From positions 9,358,620-9,422,619 of the forward strand of contig OZ036010.1 in NCBI GenBank assembly GCA_964035015.1: a stretch of DNA of 64,000 nucleotides. Reading direction: 5' to 3'. The notes beneath the pieces were generated by a model. It was not told the origin of the DNA. It saw only the letters and a program-made list of their open reading frames with translations, and searched no databases. Every line of letters begins with the position of its first letter. Position 1 is the first letter of the stretch. The DNA is from Corallium rubrum (lineage: Eukaryota > Cnidaria > Anthozoa > Scleralcyonacea > Coralliidae). This document shows, in pieces, positions 10,491 to 21,339 of this stretch. A program made the translations under genes and the position numbers.

Positions 10491-11523
10491 CTAGAGCGTT
10501 TTTCAGAGTTTTCCCATTGTGCTTCAGAGAGCAAAGCTTCTCTCTCATTTCATAGATCTTTTCTATGGGAATGATTTCGTCTTTGCCTTTAGAGCCTGAC
10601 GCGATGTTACCCACGATGACATCTTTCTTTGCCTCATATGTCTGCTTGTCTTTCCTCATCTGTTCGATCTTCTCGTCGTCTCTGATATCCTTCTCCTTAG
10701 CCTGCTCTTCTTGATCAGCATGTCAAGGTACTCGCTGAAGGAGTCGTTGTATGCGATCATGGCATTTTCCTTGAGAAAGACACCGAAGAAGCTAGCACAT
10801 TCAAAAAGGAATTTCTTTTCGTCTTCAAGCTCCTTGATGCTTCTCTCCATCTCCGCCATGAACAATTTCTTCTGAGACTTTAAGTCGGACTTCTCCTTGA
10901 TCTTACTCTGTGCATCGTCTGACAGGAATTCCTTCTCTACGAGAGTAACAGTGTAGGTCATATGCATGTGAAATCTGTAGTTGTGCCCACATTTCTGGCA
11001 AATCCCATCAGACATGGCGGCACAGCCACGAAACTGCTCGTTGTTGGTAGTCTCAATTGGAACTCCTGAAATTTCCCAGCAGCGATAATGGCAAATCTGT
11101 TCATAAATTGTAGTCCTCTGCCTTGACTTTCCAATATTTACATACTTCTTGCATTTTTCGTCTGCACAAACAGTCATGGGATAGTCGAGATGGCTTAGCT
11201 CCAATTCATACGCATTGAACTTGAGCTCGGCCTGGAAGGACCTGATGTCAGCGTCAAGGACTTTGCACTGGTCTTTAACATCTTTGATCTTCTTCAAGTT
11301 CATCACAATCAGTTGAACAGCTTGACCCATTGGTTTGCTCATGGCGATTATGCAGTTCCTCGCCTCGTTTAGACTCACGGTCTTCTTAGTCTCATGGGGC
11401 TTCTTACTCTTAACGAGGTCGAAAAGTTGGCAAGTTGTGTCGCACGACTTGACCCAGCTCTTTGAGTAGAGGTCAATCTCTTCAGAGGTGAACTGAATTC
11501 CACTCTTGTTGCAGGCAAGAAAC
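10491..11523 (-). CDS. GTPase copy A, exon 4 (frameshifted)
   Basis: It encodes RFLACNKSGIQFTSEEIDLYS, SKSWVKSC, the SLNEAR segment, the Cys/His cluster and a long charged coiled coil. Near 10704-10713 one base is missing relative to copy B (26011-26022). The frame changes after DMLIK and reaches TGA about 20 codons later, while the original frame resumes as MRKDKQTYEAKKDV. An extra Trp codon sits in the CHYRCWE region. The donor is CTAG|GTATAG. Confidence 0.8.
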
Positions 11524-11677
11524 CTGTAAATGAGATGATGAAAAAATTTATTTCACAATAGCCCAATTTACAGTTGTGTGTTAGTGAACTGGCCTTTGAG
11601 TGAGAGGTTGAAGTTGACATTGCTTTGATACAAACCTTCCTGCATGTTTTTCATATATAAACCGTCAGTGTTCTTCT

Positions 11678-11761
11678 CTCTGACGAAGGGCCTTCGCTCG
11701 AAACGTTAGACCACTTACGTTCTCTGTTTCGGCAGTATTAACCTACTATACCATATTTCGA
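11678..11761 (+). mobile_element. 84-bp Penelope terminal fragment with hammerhead core, only in unit A
   Basis: It is flanked by the 10-bp duplication GTGTTCTTCT (11668-11677 and 11762-11771); unit B has a single copy at 26977-26986. The insert begins at the hammerhead core: CTGACGA (11680-11686), stem GGGC/GCTC with loop CTTC, then GAAAC (11700-11704). It sits in the intron between exons 3 and 4, antisense to the gene. This is a clean, recent insertion of a very short retroelement end. Confidence 0.85.
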
Positions 11762-11934
11762 GTGTTCTTCTTATGCTGACTAGTTTTTGTTGAACAAGAT
11801 TTACACATGAAAAGCAGATAGTTTGTATCAAAAGAAAGTTTTCTCCAGTCTCACTTTCACTCTAAAGAACACACAAGTATGAAATAATCTACCAGCTTGA
11901 CACTTTCGCTTATCCTGATCCTGGTTCTCATGCA

Positions 11935-12161
11935 CTTGTCGTAAGAATCGCAGCAATGTTATGCTGGCCGATGTCATTGAGTGCTGCCAGTCTATACGTG
12001 ATTTGCATATATACAGCAGTCAAGACACAATACAATATTATTCTATTATTCTGTTGTTCTATTGTGTCTTGCTGTATATATGCAAAACACACAGTCTAGA
12101 CTGACAGCACTCTACGCCATCGGCCACGATGACATTGCTGCGATTCTTACGACAAGTGTGA
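11935..12161. mobile_element. Foldback MITE with ~100-bp arms (unit A)
   Basis: CACTTGTCGTAAGAATCGC at the left is mirrored by GCGATTCTTACGACAAGTG at the right. The arms continue inward through TGCATATATACAGC almost to the centre (TATTCTATTATTC). The same element is at 27147-27375 in unit B, so it predates the duplication. It lies in the intron between exons 3 and 4. Confidence 0.8.
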
Positions 12162-12384
12162 ACTAAGGCTTTAGTCGATCGATCATCATAATTTAATTAA
12201 CTGTATAATGCACTTGATGATCCTAAACCTAAGAGATCAAGGGTAGCCAAAGTTCTCGTGAAATCAGTGTGAATTACAAGTTTTCCAACAGGCTAAGAGA
12301 TGATTATATGCGTTCATACAAATCTCTATAAATCAGTCATGATAAACGATACATCTTAACATTTTGTCTGCAAATACTGAATAC

Positions 12385-12873
12385 CTGAAAGCTTCGTTGT
12401 CAAAGCAAAAATAGTTTGACGGAGATAGATCGATTTCAATATTATACTTTTGCAGAAGCTGTTTAAGAACTGGGAGGCTGTCTCCTGGCGTGTAGAAAGT
12501 TCCTCGGGAGTTAGTGAAGGCAAAGATGATGTTGGACACCAGGGACTTGTGGAGGTGGGTTAATAACTCTAACACACAGAACTTGAAGGCCACAGTCATC
12601 CTTACGTTGTTTGGCTTGAGAAGCACAACCACAGCATTAATCTTGTCGTAACAGGTAAGAAAGGCCAAGATGTTTTCGAAATTCTCCTTGTCCTTGTCAA
12701 TACCCCTACAGTCCCCAATGCCTGGGGTGTCAATAAGGTGGAACCTTGTAGTGTTTGTCTCAATCATGTACTCCTGAGGGAACTGGGTAGCAGACTGACC
12801 ACCGGTGAGAACCTCGTTTGCATCAGTTCCAAATTCAATGTCGATCCCCTCTCCTTCATTCGTGAAAACAAAC
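12385..12873 (-). CDS. GTPase copy A, exon 3 (G domain)
   Basis: It begins FVFTNEGEGIDIEFG after the split Arg codon and contains GGQSATQFPQEY, DTPGIGDCRGID, VVVLLKPNN and FTNSRGTFY, then CFDNEAF at the 3' end. The acceptor is TCTGTTAG|G and the donor TTTCAG|GTATTC. It is one Glu codon shorter than copy B. The open frame runs past the donor into the intron before stopping. Confidence 0.85.
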
Positions 12874-13255
12874 CTAACAGAATAAAATTTTAAGTTATTA
12901 CATATATAGACTATTTTCAGTTCCTTATTTTCCCGTGTGACCGCGTCGCCAAATTTCCCTCGCGCAATTAATCTTAGCAAGTTCTAATGGCCGCCATATT
13001 AACCTAATGATATGATCAGCAATACCTAACTCGACGATCACACGAAGAAAAAGGAAGACTACAGCTATAAAGTAATATCTAAATGGACAGAAAAAGTTAA
13101 AAGTGTATATAAAAGTTGATTTTCAGAGGGCCGTGTATATTACATTACGTTAAAAGTACAATATTAAAAACTAAAGTATATAATGAATTGCTAAAATACT
13201 AATAAAAGTTACAATATAAGAACTAACTAATAACAAAGAATTACTACGAGAATTA

Positions 13256-15557
13256 TTAAAAAGAGAAAAATGAATTATCCAAGTATTTCAAGTTTACTAG
13301 TTTTAGAAATATCGTTCCAGATTCTAGAACCTCTGTAACTGAAAGATTTTTTAATGCATTTGTATTACGATTGTTGCTCCTTAAGTTGTAACAATCTCTG
13401 TTGGAAATCGCAAACAAATCAGCAAGGTAATTGTTGGTTTTCCCTTGCAATACATCTTTCATTAAAAAGAGCATCTGTTCTTCTCGTCTGGATTTTAACG
13501 TTTCCCAACCAAGTTTTTCTCTAACACTATTTGATGGCGTGTCATAACTATCACCTGAGATAATTCGCCCTGCTTTATTTTGAAGTTTTTCTGATTTATT
13601 TTGTAATTTTTTTGAGCAATTGCCCCACACTAAAATGGGAGAACAAGAGCTTTATATATTATTTGTAGGGAGTTTGTATTGACTATATCTTTAGATCTTC
13701 GGAGCAGGCCAATCCCCTTTGAGGTTTTACTCAATACTTGCTCAATATATGGTTATCCCAGGTGATACATTCATCCACAATAATTCCTAGAGTTATAATG
13801 GACTGGACACGCTTAATTTTTTCAGAGCCTACATGCTATATGAGGTTCATTAATTACTTGGGAAAGTTTTTGTCTAGATCCGACTAACACATACTCTGTT
13901 TTTTTGCCATTTAGTGTTAATTTATTAACTAACAGCCATTGATGAACATTACTTAAATCCTGCTCTAATTTTAATTCAATTTCATTCGCCGATGCTCTAT
14001 CAACCGTTAGGTTGGTGTCATCAGCAAAAAGAGCAGGTACAGAATAGCTTAAGCAATTCGGCAAATCATTAATGTATATAAAAGAAATACTCGGGGCCAA
14101 GATTTGATCCCCGTGGTACACCTGTCGTAATTCTTGCGCTATTCGAGAACGAAGCGCCTACGATGAGAATATGGTGGTCTACAATGTCAAAAGATCAAGA
14201 CAAATTACACCATTTATATGGCCTTTGTCCATGTTTACAAACCAGGTATTAGTAGTTTTTAGTAATGATGAACAAGTAGAATGGCCACTTCTGAATCCTG
14301 ATTGATATGAAGTAAGGATATTATTTTTAAGAATGTATTTATTAACTTGTTGGTCATATACAAGTTTTTCGAAAATTTTAGAAATTGTAGATATTGGACG
14401 ATAGTTGTCGCATTCATCTTTCTTTCCAGATTTATAAATTGGGGACACTCTGGCAATTTTCCAGTCGTTCGGGAAAATTCCTTCTGACAATGAAACATTA
14501 AAAATGATCTTCAAATAATGGGCCACAACTATGGCTGAATCTTTTAAAAGTCTGCCAGGGATTTTATCTGTCCCTGCATGAAGCCTGGTTTCATGTAATC
14601 AGTAAAATTTCCAGAGATACTTTCAAGTTGACTTGCCAATTTTGGACCAATTTCAGTAAAATATTCGTTAAATCGGTTGGCAATATCAGTTTCATCACTT
14701 AAAATGTCATCATCCTGTGCTTTTATTTTATTAATACTTGTGGTCTTTGAACAGCGACCTTTACCACTGAGTACCTGATTTATATTTTTCCACATCTCTT
14801 TGGGATTATTTTTGTTAAGATCGATGCTGATTTTACAGTACTCATGCAGCTTTAACATTCTTAATTATTATTAACGTGATTACGTTGTACTGTACTTTGT
14901 ATGCTTTTTCAAATTATCCTGATTTAATTTTCACTGCTTTTCTCTTCAAATAATCTCTGTGGTACATCCCATGTCTAATGTTTGTAGTTAGTCATGGGGC
15001 ATACATACCCCTAGCTTTACTAATTTTAATAGGGGCACAAATATCTGAGGTTGAATTGAATGCTTTCTTGAATTGATCCCAAAGATGATTTGGGTCATTT
15101 GAGTCCCAGGTTGTTTTGTTTAACTCATAATATAAGTGATCTTTAAAATCCTTGATATTATAATTTTTAAAGTTTCTGCTTTCGATTAGTTTAGGTTTGT
15201 CCCTAGGAACAGAAACTTATAGACATGCGTACTGTAGACAAGGCTATGATCACTTACTCCAACATGAATTACTCCACACTTTTTGATCTTATCAGGTCGA
15301 TTTGTGGCAATTATATCAGTAAAGACTCGTGATTATTAGTAACTCTTGTTGGTTCCAATTAGAGAAAGGTAACAGTTTAAATCCCCAGAGACAATTAGCT
15401 CTTTTTCGTCGTGATCTAATTTATGCAAATAATTTTCTAATTCATCCATGAATTCAATTTTTGAATTTGGAGGCCGATAAATAGAAGTAAATAAAATAGG
15501 TTTTGCTTTGGGTTTGGTTACCTCAATACAAACAGCTTCCATATGGGAAGGGACCAA
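13256..15557 (-). pseudogene. LINE retrotransposon fragment (CR1/Jockey-type), unit A
   Basis: Read 5' to 3' on the minus strand: an endonuclease piece with SIYRPPNS and SGDLN (15336-15557), a linker piece (14544-14858), RT fingers with KIARVSPIYKSGKKDECDNYRPIS (key motif NYRPIS, 14179-14526), the RT active site FADDTNL (13822-14121) and a C-terminal piece with NYLADLF and CYNLRSNN (13256-13630). Several frame changes and stops separate these, so it is inactive. It occupies the large intron between exons 2 and 3 of the GTPase gene in the sense direction. The same copy, partly replaced, is in unit B. Confidence 0.85.
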
Positions 15558-16420
15558 CTCCGGGAATAACTATAGAATACCCCACCACACAAAACTGTTA
15601 TTCTTACTTGCCACTTAATTGGCTACACACGCCGTCGTTTAAATCATGTTTGCAAGAGATTATAAAGTTATCTCTTCTGCATCAGAACAAAGTATTTTTG
15701 CTATTTCCTGCCAAGGTTAGGCGGTATTATTGGGTTAAAAGAATTCGAAGTAAAAGTACGTGCATGCGCTCATGCAATCAGACAACTATTAAAAATATTT
15801 CAAAACGTCTCATCAGTTTAGTATTTGGACTAAACGGCTCATTCTTTACTTTAACCTACGACAAATATTACGGTAACGTTTTGAGTTTTTGAATCTAGCC
15901 CGAGCCCATAACGAAACCTATAGTATTGACACACTGTGTAAAATAAGAATCTTCCATAAATTTTGCAGCGAACCTTAGACAGGCAAATTTGTGTCACAGC
16001 GCAAATTTTGTGTGCTATACAGCGGACTCAAACTAGTTCTGATTTTACCTAAATGACGTTATTTGCTACTTGGTAGACCTTGCGGAATATGAATAGACCT
16101 TTAAGGGAAAATACTTTGCCGAACCTATTTAGTAGATCTATTTAAGACTTTTCAAGACTTTTGCTCAAGACTTTTCTGGACAATCGCGGCACAAAGGTCT
16201 TGCAAGACATTTGACAGACTATTGAAATCTTATAATTGTCTAGAAAAGGTCTAGCAAAGGTCTCCGAGACCTTTCATGGTCTATTTAGAGACCTTGTAAG
16301 ATCTTTCGTTTTCGTACGGGAACCTACAGGTCTGATATTTTTACTGTAGTAAAAATAATTTCCTTTCTTGTCTTATTTTTTTACTTGATCGAAATAACAA
16401 CAAACTAGTAATATAGTATA
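15558..16420. other. Intronic stretch specific to unit A
   Basis: No exon is seen. Around 16080-16320 there are many short AGACCTT / AAGGTCT repeats in both orientations, suggesting a small foldback. Unit B has unrelated sequence from about 33455 to 33540 in place of roughly 15640-16320. Confidence 0.45.
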
Positions 16421-16424
16421 TAGG

Positions 16425-16745
16425 TCCCCTAACTCCTAATCCCTAATCATAACCCATAATCCTAACCCCAATTCCTAACCTTAATCACCAAACGGGTACG
16501 TTTGTGGTATAAAAAATTACGATAACCTGACCCCCCACACAATGGAACAAAAACCTCTAACCCAAATCACAAGACGGGGACGTTTGGTATGGAAATTACG
16601 ATAACCTGACCCCCACACAATGAAACCAAAAACCCTAACCCTAATCACATAACGGAAACGTTTGTAGTATGGAAAATTACGATAACCTGCAGCTGACTCC
16701 CACACAATGGAACCAAAAGCCCTAATGGGGGGGGGGGGGGGGGGC
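16425..16745. repeat. Degenerate telomere-like repeats, a 65-bp-scale repeat and a poly-G run
   Basis: Copies of CCTAACCCTAA-like sequence and of a block 'acgataacctga' plus 'cccacacaatg' occur about three times, ending in a G homopolymer at 16729-16744. The same arrangement is in unit B at 33630-33975, so it predates the duplication. Confidence 0.6.
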
Positions 16746-17094
16746 CAAGGGGGACAGCTGCCCCCCAGATGAATGGAAATGTTGTTAAGTCAGCAATTTT
16801 TCAAGCTAAGTCGGGTAAAAATATAAGGGAAAAAATAAAAAAATAAGGTGAAAATAAAGAAAATTAAAGTAATCAGAGCAATATAATATCTGTGTATTGT
16901 AGGAGAAAAAGTATATTGAACAACAGGCACTTAGTGGTTTTTTATATCAAAAGTCGGGCAATTTCCATTTCAGTCGGGCAAAATGTTCTCCGCCCCAGCT
17001 ATAAATTTGTGCCCGTACGCCTATGGTCAGAGGGTTGCAAGCTAGCGAGCGGCACATACAGTTGCGAATTGACTTTCCTACAAATCGTTTTTAC

Positions 17095-17249
17095 CTGGGT
17101 GGAATCAAGACGGTGAATTCGGGGTAATCCATTGCTTCTTGGAGGGAGTCATGCTTGGCATAGTTGGCGATGCCATTGATCCATGTGGACTTTCCTACTC
17201 CGGTCTCTCCCAGTATGAGAATGTTGACGTCCTCCTTCTTAATAAATGC
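17095..17249 (-). CDS. GTPase copy A, exon 2 (Walker A)
   Basis: It encodes AFIKKEDVNILILG then ETGVGKSTWINGIANYAKH, the P-loop of the GTPase. The acceptor is CTAAAG|GCATTT and the donor CCCAG|GTAAAA; 155 nt, phase 0 in and phase 2 out. It joins exon 1 in frame, unlike copy B, which has one base fewer. Confidence 0.85.
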
Positions 17250-17624
17250 CTTTAGAATCAAAACCAAAAACAAATAACAAACTTTATGTAAAGACAGAAG
17301 AATTTCACTAGACCGTAGTTGGCATCCTAGCTAGTCGAGTTGGACATGGTGATGCAGAAGGCAGAAGAAAGGAAGGGAAAGAAAGAGAAGAAAATAGTGT
17401 AAATCTACAACTGTAAAGGCCATCTGATGTGTTTAGTTCGGCAGTGAACTGGCGTTATTAGGGTGTGATAGAACATCATTTTGCAACTCTTAATCTAATA
17501 TGAGAAATTGCAACAAAGTTATTTTTCAATCATTGGTATTTCAACTAATTCAGCTCAATTGATGATGCCCGGGAAATATTAAATTTTAAAAATCTTCTTA
17601 CAGTAATCGCTTTTTGTATTTTAC

Positions 17625-17678
17625 CTGATCATCCCCTGGAAGAACTCCATGAGAAGGTGTGTACTCTGGACTTGCCAT
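17625..17678 (-). CDS. GTPase copy A, exon 1 (start exon)
   Basis: It encodes 18 residues beginning MASPEYTPSHG and ending GDDQ. The donor is CAG|GTAAAA and the exon ends in phase 0. The sequence is identical in copy B (34781-34834). The ATG lies just downstream (in sense) of a second, duplicated ATG. Confidence 0.7.
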
Positions 17679-17978
17679 ATTGTACTGATATACCGTCAAC
17701 TAGAGCTTTGCTACAACTGGTACAAATAAATTATAAAATTAATTAGCTGTGGTACTAAATTGTTTTCCTCATTATTTAAAAAAAAACTGAATTTACTGAC
17801 CAACTATCGCAAGATGTTACACTCTGGACTTGCCATATTGTACTGATATACCGTCAACTAGAGCTTTGCTACAACTGGTACAAATAAATTATAAAATTAA
17901 TTAGCTGTGGTACTAAATTGTTTTCCTCATTATTTAAAAAAAACTGAATTCACGACCAACTATCGCAAAATGTTACAC
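17663..17978. repeat. 158-bp tandem duplication over the GTPase start codon, unit A
   Basis: The segment beginning ACTCTGGACTTGCCATATTG at 17663 is repeated at 17821 with very few changes. Unit B has only one copy (about 34818-34975). The duplication carries the ATG, so copy A has a second ATG upstream (17836). Confidence 0.9.
17804..17836 (-). other. Duplicated start codon giving a 10-codon upstream ORF
   Basis: In the upstream member of the tandem pair, ATG (17836-17834) is followed by GCAAGTCCAGAG as in the true exon, but then by TGT...CGA TAG, encoding MASPECNILR. If the transcript includes this region, ribosomes would meet this decoy first. Its presence in mRNA is inference. Confidence 0.55.
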
Positions 17979-18119
17979 AAACGAATCACCATCGAAAAGC
18001 AAAACTCGCAAGTTTCATTATTCGAACATGGAATTTCTTTTTTTTCTAATTTGAACACCTCCATTTGATTTGGTACAATGCTAAATTGTAAATTGTAAAA
18101 TGTTGTGAGAGCTTATGGC

Positions 18120-18156
18120 CGAATTTTGTAGCGGGAGGGGGGGGGGGGGGGGGGGG
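18120..18156. repeat. Poly-G tract (unit A)
   Basis: A run of G interrupted once, in the 5' flank/intron of the GTPase gene. The homologous run in unit B (35137-35149) is shorter, showing length instability. Confidence 0.85.
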
Positions 18157-18650
18157 CAGGGTCGATCATAAGTGGTACCTATAACAGTATATTAACCTTG
18201 GGGGAAAGAAGCTGAAAAGCGGGGTGAATCATGCAAACTACTTCCAAGCTCGAAAATGTATGTAAATAATTTTATTCCTTATGCTGCACTTAAACGGCAA
18301 TTTTATAATGAAAGTGAAAAGTTCAATGGAGATGATCAGTGACGCCATGTATACTGGTTCTAGATCGACCGCAATTCCTGGAAATCTTATCTTTTTTAAC
18401 AGGTTTGGTGGACGAATCTTCTGTTAATAATATTACGTGGGAAAGCGATCATTCGAATTCTATGAGGTTTTTATTTATTACTCCGGCTACCTATAGGTGG
18501 TGTGCAACCAATCCCTTGAGATTCGAAGGACAAAGATATTTTCGCCATGTTGGATGATATTATAATTGCAGATGATGAAAATTTTTGAAAACGTCAACCA
18601 ACATGGCGGCAATGACGTAAGATGCACACCAGCAATAGGTATCGTAGACT

Positions 18651-18988
18651 CACTGATCTCAAATAATAGACTCATTATACTGGATAGAGCATCCGGTGCT
18701 CGCTGTGAAGTCGGAATAAATTAGCGGCGACCATTTCAGGTGGGACCCACTTGGTTTTCATACAGCCACTTTCAAGTTCTCCCATAGCGACAGATACATG
18801 TCACAAAAATTTAGCTGGTTTTCGTTAAAAATCCGATCATTTAAAGCGAAAACCAGAGGCGAAAGCTATGATTCAGCAATATTGTGGCCGCCGCGAGATT
18901 TTTAGCCTCATTTCCGACTTCAATTTTTGCCACGCGCGAAACAATAGATGCTCTATCCAGTTAATGAGTCTATTATTTGAGATCAGTG
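18651..18988. mobile_element. Foldback MITE with ~41-bp terminal repeats (unit A)
   Basis: CACTGATCTCAAATAATAG at the left is mirrored by CTATTATTTGAGATCAGTG at the right, and the repeats extend to ATGCTCTATCCAG. The internal parts are also partly self-complementary. The homologue in unit B is 35636-35993, which keeps about 15 internal bases missing here. The element predates the duplication. Confidence 0.8.
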
Positions 18989-20222
18989 GGCCACAATCAC
19001 TTCCTGCGATTGAGCTTTGGACTGCTGCGCAGGCTACTTGGAAGGCAAAGTTGTCCATAGTTCGATGCCAAGCTGTGTCAAACACGTAACTGATCAACTG
19101 CCAACTATCATGCAAGTCACTATAAAAATCGACCAACATAAAGCTGGTCACAAAAAAAGAACGTGCAAAATCGAGCACAAAGCATCAACGTATTAAATTT
19201 TACATCGGTCCGACTGCATTTTCTCAATGATTTAATACCCTGACGTTCTTCAAACCGACGTATATAATTTTATCACAGGTGTGTTCGTAATACCTCGCCA
19301 TTTCTATATATCTGTTTGTGCACGTTTGACAAATGAAACTCTTGAACTACAAACGTAGACGTAGTCGAGAAAAAGAAGGGCGTATTTACGTTGCCTGGAG
19401 GTTCTGTACTTCATAAGACCAAAGGATTATTGTCTACTGTTCCGCCCACAACACTGATCTCTCGGCAAAGGTTTAAGAAACCATTAAGCCAGTAGCGCGA
19501 GTGAATGCCTATTAAGCAATATTAAAGCAGGCGTCTTGTTTTATTTATAATCAATTATATAAACCGTAGGGTCATGGGTTCAATTCCTGCCGGAAGGCCT
19601 GTGTAGTTGCATTTTTCGCAACTGGTCCCGGTTTGGTCTTATAATGTATATATTCTACACTCGAATTTTCCTTTACCATAAATCCCTAGAACATGCTATG
19701 TAATCGAGTGAAATGCCCAATATTACTTCAGATAAATTATGAGGACAGAGTAGTTTCCAAACTCGTTTACAAAACTCACGTGTTTCTGAGAAGGCCTACC
19801 GCAATCGAATAGTACAACGTTGCTCGATGAAACAGATACAAACTAACAAAGCATAAGTAACGCGGCAAACGAATACAAATGTATCGCGGTATTGAGACGG
19901 TTTGTGAGGAGCACTGCTTCGGTTTCGAACTCCATCAGAGAGAGATACACCATAACTCATAAACCAAAACCAACGATGCTACGCACTTATCAACTCAACT
20001 TTTATGTAACATTTATGAGTGCGCGTTCAAAACGAACTGTGACCGTCAGATATTGCGAGGCGCCTGTTCTTTCTCTGGAATGGAAATACTAATAATAATG
20101 ATGTAAAATATATAGCGTGGAAGGTGAACAAGGACAATTTGTGACGAGGACTATTAAACGAGTAATTTCGAGCACTGACCTATTTGTAATGCGCATCATG
20201 AGCACATTTTCGCAATTTACTT
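18989..20222. other. GTPase 5' intron/flank without recognisable gene
   Basis: No coding exon is seen. At 19575-19595 the sequence GGTTCAATTCC is a good match to a tRNA B box, followed by a palindromic 'agttgcatttttcgcaact'. No A box is found at the right distance, so this may be only a decayed tRNA-derived SINE end. It is conserved in unit B (36510-36535). Confidence 0.4.
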
Positions 20223-20224
20223 AC

Positions 20225-20340
20225 CTCTGGCTGCTTCCACGTTTAACGAGTTCTTGAACGGCGAAGCTATGAGCGTTAGCTCGTAGAAATTGTGAATGTT
20301 CGATCGGGTCTAGCAAGCCTTTTATAATTTTATAGGTCCA
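20225..20340 (-). promoter_or_regulatory. Probable promoter and non-coding first exon, GTPase copy A
   Basis: On the minus strand, TATAAAATTATAAAAGG (about 20334-20318) is followed about 100 bases later by a consensus donor, CCAGAG|GTAAGT (exon end 20225). This is the layout of a TATA promoter with a 5' untranslated exon. A related exon-like copy (GAGGCATCCAGG|GGTAAG) lies upstream near 20460-20500. Splicing to the ATG exon about 2.5 kb downstream is inferred from the donor only. Confidence 0.45.
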
Positions 20341-20650
20341 CAAACAGGAAGTTAAAATTCCAGGAAATTTTCCCCTTTCCCCTTATTGGGCTCAAACAGG
20401 TTTTCCCGACACACTTCTGCACACGAGTTCTTGCAAGTTCTGAGAAAAATTTCCGTAAATTTCTTACCCCTGGATGCCTCAACGTTTAAGTTTTTATTAA
20501 TTAAACGGCGAGACTAGATTGGAATCTGAAGGGACACTTCCCGTTTGAAACGTGAGTAGGCTCTGAGTAAATTCTGATAAAATAGAAAACAATGGACATG
20601 CACTCCAAAAAGGGTTAACATTTTTATTCCATGTTTCGACCTGTTTTCAA

Positions 20651-21103
20651 TTACACGGCCAAAATTTAAGCGGGATCTGAGCCACATCTGACTTTAAGTG
20701 GGCTTAAAATGTCCGTGTAAACAGATCGGCGTAATAACTTGGCCGTGTATTAAACGCAACAGGATTGAAAAACGCTTGCTATTAATACGGTGTTTAATAT
20801 TAATACGATAAAATGCTTTTTTTTTGCCCTGCTGTAGAAGCTTCATCTCGCTATTCTTGGCTCCTTTGTTTCTTTCTTTCTTTCTTTCTTTCAGCTATTA
20901 CTCTTTCTCGTGTACAAATGTCTTCCGTTGTTCTTTGACGCACGCTACCCATACGAAGCTTCCAAAGCCAAAAATATAGCTGGTCCGCCATGTTGAATGG
21001 TGTACGTGGTTAAATGACCATGTAAACGCACCAAGGTGGCGCATTTTAAGCACGCTTAACTTAAGCGAGCACGCTTAACTTAAGCGTGCTTAAATTTTGG
21101 CCG
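20651..21103. mobile_element. MITE with ACGGCCAAAATTTAAG ends, only in unit A
   Basis: The left end ACGGCCAAAATTTAAGC is mirrored by GCTTAAATTTTGGCCGT on the right. Subterminal repeats of 'gcttaacttaagc' occur near the right end. Unit B has a different element at the corresponding place (37585-38033). Confidence 0.7.
20877..20893. repeat. Short (TTTC)n run
   Basis: About five TTTC units lie inside the MITE at 20651-21103. Confidence 0.8.
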
Positions 21104-21339
21104 TTTTGCAGTTATCATCCAGGAATGATGCTTGCTTCCTGATGTTGACTGTAAGTTAGTGTCCATTGTTTTCTGTTTTATAAGTAGCTAGGCTCTTCTG
21201 CGGATACAGTTCTTACTAGTTATACCGATGTTTTACTCCCCCCCCCCCCCCGCGCCTTTTTTGACTTTAAAAGTCTTTAAATGACTTCCATGCATGTTTT
21301 GCAACGAAAGGAAAACCAACGTAATAAAATTATTAACAC

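Larger units (their letters stand above)
9174..17678 (-). pseudogene. AIG1/septin-like P-loop GTPase gene, copy A
   Basis: Six exons with GT/AG borders: 17625-17678, 17095-17249, 12385-12873, 10491-11523, 10151-10192 and 9174-9300. Every junction keeps phase, but single-base losses in exons 4 and 5 break the frame. Without them the product would be about 633 residues. Motifs: Walker A GETGVGKST (residues 32-40), G3 DTPGIG (about 118-123), FTNSRGT in the G4 position, SLNEAR (about 283-288), a Cys/His cluster (CADEKC, CH-x-x-C, CQKCGH), a charged coiled coil, and a basic Ser-rich tail. This resembles AIG1/septin-related GTPases expanded in fish and cnidarians; their role is poorly known and immune function is only a guess. 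The first loss would end translation soon after DMLIK, removing the rest of the coil and the tail. Assembly error is the alternative. Confidence 0.8.

Noticed and set aside
19570..19600. tRNA gene
   Set aside because: Only a B-box-like GGTTCAATTCC is present; no A box, cloverleaf arms or 3' end fit.
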